Part shown: in pieces, positions 54,095 through 62,218 of the stretch
How the letters are laid out: every line of letters starts with the position of its first letter
Numbering within the stretch: the first letter of the stretch is position 1
Assembly: GCA_964452775.1 (NCBI GenBank)
Contig: CAYVQP010000008.1
Location: 1 to 64,000 of the forward strand
Reading direction: 5' to 3'
Length of the DNA: 64,000 bases
Source: JACKCB01 sp964452775
Lineage (GTDB): Bacteria; Chloroflexota; Anaerolineae; Promineifilales; Promineifilaceae
The notes under the pieces: model-generated
Told to the model about the DNA's origin: nothing
The model's database searches: none
Seen by the model: the letters and a program-made list of their open reading frames with translations, nothing else
Position numbers and translations under genes: made by a program

Positions 54095-54478
54095 ATGACC
54101 GAGACAGTTGTGGTTGAGACAGAAGTTGTGGAAGAGAAGGCCGTTTTCCCGGTAATTGAGTTTGCTCACAAGACCTTCCAGGCCGGCCTGGGCGTGATCG
54201 CCCTGACCCAGGAAGAGATCGAGCACCTGTTTGGGCGCTTTGTCGAGCGCGGTGAAGTGGCCGAGAAAGAGGGCCGCAAGATGCTCAACGAGATGATGGA
54301 GCATCGCCGGAAGCAGGCTGAGGAGACGGTCGCCGGCGCGCAGGACGAATTGGAGACCAGCATCGAGCGCGTTCTGCGCCGCATGAACGTCCCCACCAAG
54401 GCGGACATCACCAACCTGAACAAGAAAGTGACCGTCCTGACCAAGAAAGTGGACGACTTGCTGAAGGAAACCGCCTAA
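54095..54478 (+). CDS. Phasin/PhaF-like granule-associated coiled-coil protein
   Basis: About 127 residues from ATG 54095, which has AAGGAG at 7 nt (ATG 54089 is only 1 nt from it). An acidic Val/Glu-rich lead is followed by a phasin-type helix (HKTFQAGLGVIALTQEEIEHLFGRFVERGEVAEKEGRKMLNEM, about 25-68), a charged coiled coil, and MNVPTKADITNLNKKVTVLTKKVDDL at the end, a pattern shared with poly(hydroxyalkanoate) granule-associated proteins. It may coat storage granules or act as a coiled-coil regulator; no polymer synthase is in the window. It is monocistronic with its own promoter, operators and terminator. Confidence 0.78.
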   Translation: MTETVVVETEVVEEKAVFPVIEFAHKTFQAGLGVIALTQEEIEHLFGRFVERGEVAEKEGRKMLNEMMEHRRKQAEETVAGAQDELETSIERVLRRMNVPTKADITNLNKKVTVLTKKVDDLLKETA

Positions 54479-54501
54479 GCCAGCCAGTCTACAAGTCAGT
54501 C

Positions 54502-54538
54502 AAAGAGGGAGAGGCCGACATCGGCCTCTCCCTTTTTT
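54502..54538 (+). terminator. Intrinsic terminator of the phasin-like gene
   Basis: AGGGAGAGGCCGA (54506-54518) pairs perfectly with TCGGCCTCTCCCT (54521-54533) and runs into six T. It lies 25 nt after the stop codon. Confidence 0.92.
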
Positions 54539-54560
54539 AGATCCCTTCCAAACAATTGCA

Positions 54561-54583
54561 TATAATATCATCACGTGATATTA
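54561..54583 (+). promoter_or_regulatory. -10 box overlapped by a palindromic operator of the higBA module
   Basis: TATAAT (54561-54566) overlaps TAATATCA-TCACG-TGATATTA (54563-54583), an inverted repeat with perfect 8-nt arms. It ends 7 nt before the higB GTG. This is the expected layout for autorepression by the HigA antitoxin. No good -35 was found. Confidence 0.7.
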
Positions 54584-54590
54584 TCGCATC

Positions 54591-54875
54591 GTGATAGAGT
54601 CGTTCGCGTCTAAAGAGACTGAGCGGATATTCAGGGGTTGGGTCTCCAGAAAGCTACCTCATGAAATCCAGAAAACAGCACGGCGCAAGTTGCTCTATTT
54701 GAACGATGCGGAGGATTTGCGCGATCTGCTTGCGCCACCTGGCAACAGGCTTGAGAAGTTGCGGGGTGCCCGTGAGGGACAGTACAGTATTCGAATTAAC
54801 GATCAATGGCGCATTTGCTTCCGCTGGCAAGGGGGCGGTGCGCTCGATGTGGAGATTGTAGATTATCATTCTTGA
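54591..54875 (+). CDS. higB: HigB/RelE-type mRNA-interferase toxin
   Basis: 94 residues. IESFASKETERIFRGW at the start, LPHEIQKTARRKLLYLNDAEDLRDLLAPPGNRLEKLRG and the terminal GQYSIRINDQWRICFRW are typical of HigB (plasmid-maintenance killer) proteins; the basic C-terminal Arg residues include the catalytic site of ribosome-dependent mRNA cleavage. The start is GTG after the operator. higA follows at 13 nt, the toxin-first order usual for higBA. Confidence 0.9.
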   Translation: MIESFASKETERIFRGWVSRKLPHEIQKTARRKLLYLNDAEDLRDLLAPPGNRLEKLRGAREGQYSIRINDQWRICFRWQGGGALDVEIVDYHS

Positions 54876-54888
54876 GAGGCTCTTTGCG

Positions 54889-55185
54889 ATGGAAGAAAGA
54901 CTCCCTCCAATCCATCCCGGCGAAGTATTGGCCGAAGACTTCATGGAACCCCTGGGTCTGAGCCAGTATCGGGTGGCAAAGGATATCGGCGTGCCGGCTT
55001 TGCGCATCAGCCAGATTGTGAACGGCAAGCGTTCAATTACCGCTGATACAGCCATGCGGTTAGCACGCTATTTCGGCACCAGTCCAGACGTCTGGCTGCG
55101 TTTGCAGGCGAGGTTTGACCTGGAGACAGTTCAGATCGCATATGGCGATCGCATAGAGCGAGAAGTCAAGGTGTACCAATCCTGA
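54889..55185 (+). CDS. higA: HigA-type XRE antitoxin
   Basis: 98 residues. IHPGEVLAEDFMEPLGLSQYRVAKDIGVPALRISQIVNGKRSITADTAMRLARYFGTSPDVWLRLQARFDL is the classic HigA helix-turn-helix with the conserved HPGE start. It neutralises HigB and with it represses the module through the operator at 54563-54583. Confidence 0.93.
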   Translation: MEERLPPIHPGEVLAEDFMEPLGLSQYRVAKDIGVPALRISQIVNGKRSITADTAMRLARYFGTSPDVWLRLQARFDLETVQIAYGDRIEREVKVYQS

Positions 55186-55337
55186 AGCAACCAGCCTTCG
55201 TGTTATAACTCCAATTGCAGGACCAATAGCATCTTAGAATACCGAGTGTCTTGTTGTTGGTCTGGAAGATTAGGAGCGTATTCAGCGCGACGAGGTACAA
55301 ACGCAACTGAACCATTGGGAAAGCTGGCTGACGGCAA

Positions 55338-55459
55338 GCGCGGAGCTGGCCGCAAGAATCCTGGCGGAGTCGCTCTATTGTGAGCTGTGGACCGTGGACA
55401 AACGGCTGGTAAACGCGGTCGCACAACCGTGGGTAAGGCTGGTGGAGGAGAGGGAGTAG
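55338..55459 (+). pseudogene. Remnant of a VapC-type PIN-domain toxin
   Basis: One plus-strand frame ending at TAG 55457-55459 reads AELAARILAESLYCELWTVDK followed by RLVNAVAQPWVRLVEERE. CELWTxDKRLxNAV-WVRL is the C-terminal motif of VapC/PIN toxins (metal Asp in TVDK). The N-terminal PIN half and the helix before the motif are absent or scrambled, so this is a decayed copy. It sits directly beside the intact higBA module; the rest of the 55186-55543 stretch has no other recognisable gene. Confidence 0.65.
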
Positions 55460-55533
55460 CGCAGCGAGCCTGTCATTACTCAGCGACAAGGGGGAATCGG
55501 AGCAGCGCCGGAGGGCAATGGTAGCACCCCATA

Positions 55534-55562
55534 TTGGTGACCAGTGTGGGGCGTGATAGAAT
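55534..55562 (+). promoter_or_regulatory. Promoter predicting a leaderless mRNA for the 55571 gene
   Basis: TTGGTG (55534-55539) and TAGAAT (55557-55562) are 17 nt apart, and the ATG at 55571 is 8 nt after the -10. No Shine-Dalgarno lies between. Confidence 0.5.
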
Positions 55563-55570
55563 CGCCGGCT

Positions 55571-56623
55571 ATGATGGCGGCAGAAGCGGCGCAGGGTGAG
55601 AGCGAAATACGAGCGCTCAGTCTCGTCATTCCCGTTTACAATGAAGAAGAGAATCTGCGCCCACTGTGCGCCGAAATCCACGCCGCCCTCGCCGGCCTGC
55701 CCCTGGAATACGAGATCATATTTGTGGATGACGGCAGCAGCGACGGCAGCTTTGCCTGTTTGCGCGCCCTGCACGCCACAGACCCCCGGCTGATCGCCAT
55801 CCGCTTCCGGCGCAACTTCGGCCAGACCGCCGCATTTGCCGCCGGCTTTGCCTACGCCACCCGGGACGGCGACGACATCGAAGGGCGGGTCATCGTGACC
55901 ATGGACGCCGACCGGCAGAACGACCCCGCCGACATTCCAGCCCTGCTGGCCACGCTATCCGCGGGCTACGACGTGGTGAACGGTTGGCGCCAGAAGCGCC
56001 AGGACCCTTTTTTACTGCGCCGGGCCCCTTCATACCTGGCCAACAAGCTGATTGCGGCTACCACCGGCGTCCGGCTGCACGATCGCGGTTGCTCGTTGCG
56101 CGCCTTTCGCGCGGAGGTAGTCTCCGAGCTGCACCTGTATGGCGAGATGCACCGCTACATCCCCGAGATGGTCAGCTTCGCCGGCTTCAGCATGGCGGAG
56201 ACGCCGGTCAACCATCGCGCCCGCACCTCCGGCTCGTCCAAATACGGCATCTCGCGCACCTTTCGCGTCATCCTGGACCTGATGACGGTGCTCTTCTTGC
56301 GCCGCTATAGCGACCGGCCGATGTATCTGCTGGGTAGCGTGGGCGTGATAGCCGCCGGCCTGGGCGCGATCATCGCTTTCCTGCTGGCCGGCAGCAAAGT
56401 CTGGGCCGGCATCACCGGCGGCTGGCCCGCTTTCCACGCCACGCAGATTGGCGATCGGCCCTTGCTGCTGCTGGCGGTGCTCCTGATCATCCTTGGCGCG
56501 CAATTCCTGGTGATGGGCCTGCTGGCCGAGTTAATTGTGCGCACGTATTATGAGAGTCAGAACAAGCCGGTCTATCACGTGCGTGAAGTGTTGGGCGAGG
56601 GCCGGCGCCTCCGGCACAATTGA
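55571..56623 (+). CDS. GT2-family polyprenyl-phosphate glycosyltransferase (GtrB/DPM1-like)
   Basis: About 350 residues. LSLVIPVYNEEENLRPLCAEI, EIIFVDDGSSDGSF, FRRNFGQTAAFAAGFAYA and VIVTMDADRQNDPADIP (DxD metal site) are hallmarks of enzymes that move a sugar from UDP-glucose or GDP-mannose to polyprenyl phosphate. Later come RRAPSYLANKLIAATTGV, RTSGSSKYGISRTFRV and two membrane helices (about 245-270 and 292-315). The product lipid-linked sugar would feed an extracytoplasmic transferase, perhaps the large membrane protein at 58352. An upstream ATG at 55544 would lie within the promoter. Confidence 0.9.
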   Translation: MMAAEAAQGESEIRALSLVIPVYNEEENLRPLCAEIHAALAGLPLEYEIIFVDDGSSDGSFACLRALHATDPRLIAIRFRRNFGQTAAFAAGFAYATRDGDDIEGRVIVTMDADRQNDPADIPALLATLSAGYDVVNGWRQKRQDPFLLRRAPSYLANKLIAATTGVRLHDRGCSLRAFRAEVVSELHLYGEMHRYIPEMVSFAGFSMAETPVNHRARTSGSSKYGISRTFRVILDLMTVLFLRRYSDRPMYLLGSVGVIAAGLGAIIAFLLAGSKVWAGITGGWPAFHATQIGDRPLLLLAVLLIILGAQFLVMGLLAELIVRTYYESQNKPVYHVREVLGEGRRLRHN

Positions 56624-56633
56624 CACTCCGTTC

Positions 56634-56714
56634 AGTTTCCCGGACAATGATCGCGTCTTCCTGACCACTGTGGGCGGGATGACCTCTGGATTACTCCCGA
56701 TTTTCCGGGAAACT
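56634..56714 (+). repeat. TTTCCCGGAAA-type inverted repeat
   Basis: AGTTTCCCGGACAAT (56634-56648) and ATTTTCCGGGAAACT (56700-56714) are complementary with one mismatch, around a 51-nt loop. It fills the gap between the glycosyltransferase and the next phosphodiesterase gene, ending 12 nt before its ATG. Confidence 0.75.
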
Positions 56715-56726
56715 ATCTGACAAGAG

Positions 56727-58355
56727 TTGCATTCGATGAAGTTGTTGATCGTTGGCATTGACGGGGCCACATTTGACCTGGTGCGCCCTTGGGCGGACGA
56801 AGGCCACTTGCCCAACCTGGCCCGGCTGATGCGCAACGGCGTCCATGCCAATCTCAATTCCACCCTGCCGCCGGTGACCAGCCCCGCCTGGCCCACCTTC
56901 ATGACCGGCTGCAACCCGGGCAAGCACGGCGTCTTTGACTTCATTCAGCCCCACGGCAACAGTTTCGACCTGGTCAACAGCACCCGCATCCGCCAGCCGA
57001 CTATCTGGCGGCGACTGTCCGAGGCCGGGTTGCGCGTGGGTGTGCTAAATGTGCCGGTCACCTTTCCGCCGCAGCCGGTGAACGGCTTCATGATCACCGA
57101 TATTCTCAGCCCGAAGGGAGCGCAGATTGATTACCCGGCCGGCTTGATCGAGCAGTATCAGAGCCGCCTCGGCCCCTATCGCGTCGCCCCAAACGTGCAA
57201 TACAAGCCGGGGATCGAAACGGAGTATATCTCCGACATCTTCGACCTGATCCGCGTGCATGGGGAGTGGGCGCTGCACCTGCTGCAACATGAGCCGGTTG
57301 ACGTGCTGATGATGCACTTCATCGCCCTCGATATCATGATGCACGCCCTCTGGCGCTTCATGGACAAGAGCCATCCCCGGCACGAAAGCGGACCCTATGA
57401 GAACGCCATCCGCGACGGCTATGTGATGGTGGATGCCTACATCGGGCGGATGTTGGCCATGCTGCCGGAAGGGGCGCAAGTGATTGTCATGTCCGATCAC
57501 GGCTTTGGCCCCCTGTCCGCCATGGTGAATCTGAACGTCTTTCTGATGCAGAAGGGACTGCTGAAGCTGAAGCGCGACCCCTGGACCCGGCTAAAGTCGG
57601 CCGCCTTCCGCTACGGTTTGACCCCGAGCAACGCCTACCGGCTGATCGAGCGCGCCGGCCTGCAAAACCTGGTCGCCCGCGTCTCCAAGCGCACCCGCAA
57701 CATGGTCTACGGCAAGTTCCTCAGCTTCGATAGCGTGGATTGGTCGCGCACCGTGGCCTACAGCATGGGGCATGTAGGGCAGATTCATCTAAACGTTGCC
57801 GGGCGCGAGCCGCACGGCATCGTATCCCGCGCCGATTATGATCGCCAGCGCGAACGGGTGATCGCCGTGCTGCGTGAACTGCGCACGCCGGACGGTAAGC
57901 CTGTGGTCAGCAGCATTATCCCGTATGAGGAAAGCTATCACGGGCCATACGAGCAGGAAGGGCCGGACCTGCATCTCGTGTTGGACGAACACAATATGAT
58001 CGCCTGCCCCCTGTTCGCCACTGAAGGGCGCATCTTCAGCAAGCAGATTCGCGGCGACTCCGGCTGTCACCGGCAGTACGGCATCTTCATTGCCCACGGC
58101 TCCCAGATTCGAGCCGGGCAGCAGCTCCCGGCAGTGGACATCCTGGACCTGGCCCCCACTATCCTGCAGCTATTGGGCCGGCCCATCCCCCGTGTGTTCG
58201 ACGGCCGCGTCCTGGAGGAGATTTTCGTTTCGCCTCCGCAAGTCTCTTATGAGGAGTCGGACTCTCTCCTGCCGGAGGGCAACGGCCGCCCCGGCTTCAG
58301 CGAAGCAGAAAGCGCCCAGGTGGAGGAACGGCTGCGCAGTCTCGGCTATCTATGA
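56727..58355 (+). CDS. Type I phosphodiesterase/alkaline-phosphatase-superfamily protein (paralogue B)
   Basis: 542 residues, clearly paralogous to the protein at 51050. LLIVGIDGATFDLVRPWADEGHLPNLARLM holds the first metal Asp, PPVTSPAWPTFMTGCNPGKHGVFDF the nucleophile Thr (Ser in paralogue A), VIVMSDHGFGPL the second metal site, and GDSGCHRQYGIFIAHG the C-terminal site. Like paralogue A it ends with PP-type SEAESAQVEERLRSLGYL, matching KLRDMGYV there. It overlaps the 58352 gene by 4 nt (ATGA), so the two are translationally coupled. Confidence 0.88.
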   Translation: MHSMKLLIVGIDGATFDLVRPWADEGHLPNLARLMRNGVHANLNSTLPPVTSPAWPTFMTGCNPGKHGVFDFIQPHGNSFDLVNSTRIRQPTIWRRLSEAGLRVGVLNVPVTFPPQPVNGFMITDILSPKGAQIDYPAGLIEQYQSRLGPYRVAPNVQYKPGIETEYISDIFDLIRVHGEWALHLLQHEPVDVLMMHFIALDIMMHALWRFMDKSHPRHESGPYENAIRDGYVMVDAYIGRMLAMLPEGAQVIVMSDHGFGPLSAMVNLNVFLMQKGLLKLKRDPWTRLKSAAFRYGLTPSNAYRLIERAGLQNLVARVSKRTRNMVYGKFLSFDSVDWSRTVAYSMGHVGQIHLNVAGREPHGIVSRADYDRQRERVIAVLRELRTPDGKPVVSSIIPYEESYHGPYEQEGPDLHLVLDEHNMIACPLFATEGRIFSKQIRGDSGCHRQYGIFIAHGSQIRAGQQLPAVDILDLAPTILQLLGRPIPRVFDGRVLEEIFVSPPQVSYEESDSLLPEGNGRPGFSEAESAQVEERLRSLGYL

Positions 58356-61300
58356 GCGAGCGCTCCGCACAGCCGCCGGCAGCCGGGGGAGGCCAACGCC
58401 GGCAGAACGCCGGGCAGTTACTCCTGGTCACGCTGCTGGCGCTCCCGTTTCTCGCTCCCCTATGGCAATGGAGCAGCGTGCCCTGCACCCATGACGGGCA
58501 TCTGCACTATCATCGCGTTGCCGCCATCCGCCACGCCTGGGAAAACGGGTTGTACTTCAGTCGCTGGCTGCCGGACCTGGCCTTCGGCTACGGCTACCCC
58601 TTCTTCATCTATCGCGAGCCGCTGCCGCTCTATCTGACCCACTTTCTGCACCTCGCCGGCCTATCCCTTCCGGCGGCCTCCAATCTCCTTTACGCCATCT
58701 GCATCCTGGCCTCCGGCTGGTTCATGTTTCTCTGGGCGCGCGACATCTTCGGCGCGCGCGCCGCGCTCGTCGCCGCTGTCGCCTATCTGGCAGCCCCTTA
58801 CCTACTGGTAGATGCCCTGGTGCGCGGCAACCTGGTCGAGTCCGTCGCCCTGGCTCTCATACCCCTGCTTCTCTGGGCGGGCCGGCGATTTTTGCTTTCC
58901 GGCCGGGCTGGTTGGTTCCTCATTTCGGTGTTCGGCCTTGCCGGCATGGCGCTCAGCCACAATATCTCGCTGCTCATCTTTGCCCCCTCGCTGGCCCTTT
59001 ACCTGCTGATCATTGGCCGCTTCCATCACCTTGATTGGCGCACGCTACTCTTGCGGGTCGGGCTGGTTCTCGGCCTGGGCCTGGGCATGACCGCCTTTTA
59101 CACCGGCTCCGCGCTGTTGGAGATGAACGAGGTCACCCTCACTCTCTCGACGAGCACGCGCAACAACGACTTTCGCTTCAATTTCGCCACCCTGGCGGAG
59201 GTGCTGGCGCCCGTTGCCCCGGAAGACCCGGCGCTGATGAACCCGCCGCTGCTCTTCCGGCTCGGCTGGCTGCCGCTCGGGTTGGCGATGGCCGGCGCGC
59301 TCTCATGCTTCTGGAACCGGCAACGCGAACAACGGCTGCACATCCTGCTGATGAGCTCGGCGGCGGCGATCTACCTCTTCTTTGCCCTGGCCGGCTCCCG
59401 TCCGCTGTGGGAGGCGCTGCCGCTGATCGAATTCGTGCAATTTCCCTGGCGCTTCGTCGGGCGGGCCGCGCTGCCGGTTGCCCTGTTGGCCGGGGCCCTC
59501 TTTGCCTGCCCGCCGCTGCTGCCCGTGCGCTTCGACCGGCTGCTGACCGCCGTAGCCCTGCCGGCGGCGCTGATCCTGCTCTTTCTGGAGGGGCTGCCCA
59601 ATCTCTATCCCAACGTCTGTGTTGAAGATCCCTTCCCGACCATCGTCACCGTCCACCAGTACGAGCGCGAAACCGGTCTGGTCGGGGTGGACCCGGAGGG
59701 CAGCTACTTCCCTCGCACGGTGTTGGAGCGACCGGCGGGATCGCCGTTAGAGGCGGACTATATCGCCGGCCGAACTCCGCAACGATTTGACGCGGAGGCG
59801 TTGCCGGCTGATGGGGTCGTGCGCTCCGCCGAATACGGACCGAACCGGGCGCGCATAGCAGTCAGCGCCGGCTCGCCCTTCCAGGCGCGCTACCTGACCT
59901 TCGCCTTTCCCGGCTGGCGGGCGCTGGTTGATGGGCAGGCGGTTCCCATTACACCCGGCGACCCGGACGGGCTGATCACCTTTCCCGTGCCGGTCGGCGA
60001 GCACATCATCGAGGTGCAATGGCGCAGCACGCCCCTGCGCACCGCCCTGCTCATCATCAGCCTGCTCGCTTTGGCGGCGACCCTGGTTGTGGCCGTCCTG
60101 CTCCGGCGGCAAGCAGGCAGGACGCTATCCACTGCATATCAGGTCGCCGTTATCCGGCCCGATTCGTGCCTTAGCGGGCGAGCGATTCTCTTGCTCAGCG
60201 GGTTGGCGCTTGTGCTCATTGTGCTCAAGCCGGCCTGGTTCGACCGGCGGGAGAGCCTGTTGCGCCGCAACGCCGCGACGCCCATCGCCGCGCCGGCTGA
60301 TATTGTCGCCGGTCTCTCCGGCCCGGAATTGAGGCTACTCGGCTACCGGCTCAGCCGCGACACAGTTCCGGCCGGCGAGGCGATTGACATCGATCTCGCC
60401 TGGCAGACGCTCGCCCCGCCTGGCGCCGCCTACCAGTCGAACGTCTGGCTGGTCGGGCCGGACGGCGCGGTCTGGAGCGACAAGGAGACCTTTCGCCCGC
60501 GCACATATGAGGACGCGCCGGCCACCCTGTCTTGGCCGGCCGGCTCATGGGCGTGGGACAGTCGGGAGTTGCAACTGCTGAGCGGCGCGCCGCCGGGCGC
60601 ATATGACCTGGTATTGACCCTGTTTCCGCTGGACACGCTGCAGCCGCTGACCCTGCAAGACAGCGCCGGGAACGCCCTGGGCCCGACCGCTGTGCTCGGG
60701 CAGGTGACCGTCACCCGGCCGGATGAACCGCCGGACTTCGCGCCGCAGTTCCCGCTGACCGCCACGGTGGGCGGCCTCGACCTCCTGGGCTACAACCTGG
60801 ATCGAGCGGAGGCGGCCCCCGGCGATCCCTTCCTGCTGACCCTGTTCTGGGAGAAGCCAGATGCCGCCGGCGCGCAGGAAAGCCTTTCCGTCACCCTGTT
60901 GGCCCCGGATGGCAGCAGCGCCCGCGAATGGCAGATCCCGCCGGTGTGGGCCGATTATCCGCCCGATATGTGGGCCGCCGGCGAGCGCCTCCGCGGACAA
61001 CACCTGTTGCAGCTACCCGCCGGCCTGGAAAGCGGGCGTTACACGCTCTCTTTGGAAGGGTTGCCGCTGGGCGAGCTGCAAATCAATGCCCCGGCGCGAC
61101 AATTCGAGCCGCCGGCTTTCGCCACGCCGGCCGGGGTGACTTTCGGCGACGAGCTGGCTTTGACGGGCTATACGCTTGACTGCGCGGCCCCGATCGAAAG
61201 TTGCCGGCTGCTGCTTGCCTGGCAAGGGTTGGCCGAAATGGAGCATAGCTACCACATTTTCGTGCACCTTGTGGACGAGCAGGGCCGGATCATCGCCCAG

Positions 61301-61519
61301 TCGGACGGGCAGCCGGCTGATTGGACGCGGCCCACCACCGGCTGGGCGTCCGGCGAGTACATTGTTGATGAACATTTCCTCGCCGTTCCCGAAGACAGCC
61401 TGCCGGAATCGTGGGCGCTGCGCATCGGCGTTTACGACCCGGCTACCGGCGTCCGCTTGCTAACGGAAGCCGGGAGCGAGTTTTTCACTATCCCCGAGCT
61501 GTCACAATCCGGCCCGTAG
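58352..61519 (+). CDS. Large membrane protein of the 6-pyruvoyl-tetrahydropterin-synthase-related type with three C-terminal beta repeats
   Basis: 1055 residues. The first 590 residues hold about 12-14 hydrophobic segments and an early extracytoplasmic loop CTHDGHLHYHRVAAIRHAWENG and FSRWLPDLAFGYGYPFFIYREPL, typical of a PF10131-like/GT-C-type membrane family. A further helix lies at about 610-630. The rest is extracytoplasmic, with three repeats of a beta module starting LRLLGYRLSRD (about 659), LDLLGYNLDRA (about 808) and LALTGYTLDCA (about 933). Each has PGE or PGD and a L-W strand. Polyprenyl-linked sugar transfer at the outer membrane face is inference from neighbours. Function unproven. 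Confidence 0.75.
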   Translation: MSERSAQPPAAGGGQRRQNAGQLLLVTLLALPFLAPLWQWSSVPCTHDGHLHYHRVAAIRHAWENGLYFSRWLPDLAFGYGYPFFIYREPLPLYLTHFLHLAGLSLPAASNLLYAICILASGWFMFLWARDIFGARAALVAAVAYLAAPYLLVDALVRGNLVESVALALIPLLLWAGRRFLLSGRAGWFLISVFGLAGMALSHNISLLIFAPSLALYLLIIGRFHHLDWRTLLLRVGLVLGLGLGMTAFYTGSALLEMNEVTLTLSTSTRNNDFRFNFATLAEVLAPVAPEDPALMNPPLLFRLGWLPLGLAMAGALSCFWNRQREQRLHILLMSSAAAIYLFFALAGSRPLWEALPLIEFVQFPWRFVGRAALPVALLAGALFACPPLLPVRFDRLLTAVALPAALILLFLEGLPNLYPNVCVEDPFPTIVTVHQYERETGLVGVDPEGSYFPRTVLERPAGSPLEADYIAGRTPQRFDAEALPADGVVRSAEYGPNRARIAVSAGSPFQARYLTFAFPGWRALVDGQAVPITPGDPDGLITFPVPVGEHIIEVQWRSTPLRTALLIISLLALAATLVVAVLLRRQAGRTLSTAYQVAVIRPDSCLSGRAILLLSGLALVLIVLKPAWFDRRESLLRRNAATPIAAPADIVAGLSGPELRLLGYRLSRDTVPAGEAIDIDLAWQTLAPPGAAYQSNVWLVGPDGAVWSDKETFRPRTYEDAPATLSWPAGSWAWDSRELQLLSGAPPGAYDLVLTLFPLDTLQPLTLQDSAGNALGPTAVLGQVTVTRPDEPPDFAPQFPLTATVGGLDLLGYNLDRAEAAPGDPFLLTLFWEKPDAAGAQESLSVTLLAPDGSSAREWQIPPVWADYPPDMWAAGERLRGQHLLQLPAGLESGRYTLSLEGLPLGELQINAPARQFEPPAFATPAGVTFGDELALTGYTLDCAAPIESCRLLLAWQGLAEMEHSYHIFVHLVDEQGRIIAQSDGQPADWTRPTTGWASGEYIVDEHFLAVPEDSLPESWALRIGVYDPATGVRLLTEAGSEFFTIPELSQSGP

Positions 61520-61577
61520 CGGTGTTTAGTAGGGTGAGTTTCCAATGGCGCAGGAAAACCAGGAAGAAGGAAACAGC

Positions 61578-62129
61578 ATGACCGCCTTTCCCGACTCCCT
61601 CCTGCTGGAGCGCGCTCACCAGGGCGATGTCGCCTCGTTCGATGCCCTGTTTTATCGCCATTACGACCGCGTGTACGGGCTGCTGTTCCGGCTGGTGGGC
61701 AATCGCGACGAAGCTGAGGAGTTGGCGCAAGAGGTCTTCCTCAAGCTTTACCAACAGAGATTCAGGCGCGGGCAAGCGCACAATATCGGCGGCTGGTTGT
61801 ATCGGGTAGCGACAAACGCCGGCTACAACGAGATTCGCAGCCGCAAGCGCCGCTGGCAGCGCGACACCGCCTTGTTGCCGGACCCATCGGATGACCCCGG
61901 CGACCCGGCTGAGCAGGCGGCGCGCAATGAAGAGCGCCGCGCCGTGCGCAATGCCCTGCTGCGCCTGCCGGAACGCCAGGTGCAACTGTTGCTTTTGCGC
62001 CAGATGGGACACAGCTACGCCGAGCTGGCCGAATACTGTGAGATTGCGCCGGCTTCCGTAGGCACAATGCTTCGCCGGGCGGCGGAGAGTTTCCGCAACG
62101 CCTACCAGGAGGAAGCGCATAACAAGTAG
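61578..62129 (+). CDS. ECF-type RNA polymerase sigma factor
   Basis: About 183 residues from ATG 61578 (AGAAGGAAA upstream); an ATG at 61545 gives 11 more residues with a weaker site. Region 2 reads LFYRHYDRVYGLLFRLVGNRDEAEELAQEVFLKLYQ (about 23-58) and region 4 has LLRLPERQVQLLLLRQMGHSYAELAEYCEIAPASVGTMLRRAAESFRNAY. It directs RNA polymerase to a stress- or envelope-related regulon. The next gene encodes a single-pass membrane protein, the usual anti-sigma position. Confidence 0.93.
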   Translation: MTAFPDSLLLERAHQGDVASFDALFYRHYDRVYGLLFRLVGNRDEAEELAQEVFLKLYQQRFRRGQAHNIGGWLYRVATNAGYNEIRSRKRRWQRDTALLPDPSDDPGDPAEQAARNEERRAVRNALLRLPERQVQLLLLRQMGHSYAELAEYCEIAPASVGTMLRRAAESFRNAYQEEAHNK

Positions 62130-62186
62130 TTTCCCGGAAAATTGGCCGATAGTGGTCAAACGATCACAATTGTTTTCCGGGAAACT
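62128..62186 (+). repeat. TTTCCCGGAAA-type inverted repeat between sigma factor and partner
   Basis: AGTTTCCCGGAAAA (62128-62141) and TTTTCCGGGAAACT (62173-62186) are perfect 14-nt complements with CAATTG-type flanks, around a 31-nt loop. It overlaps the last bases of the sigma-factor stop and ends 33 nt before the next ATG. Confidence 0.85.
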
Positions 62187-62218
62187 GAACGCATATGGGT
62201 AGGTGAAAGAGGCAGAAG

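Noticed and set aside
55166..55774. 202-residue minus-strand frame between higA and the glycosyltransferase
   Set aside because: It overlaps the end of higA and the start of the glycosyltransferase and has no recognisable domain; the plus strand holds a VapC motif in the same place.
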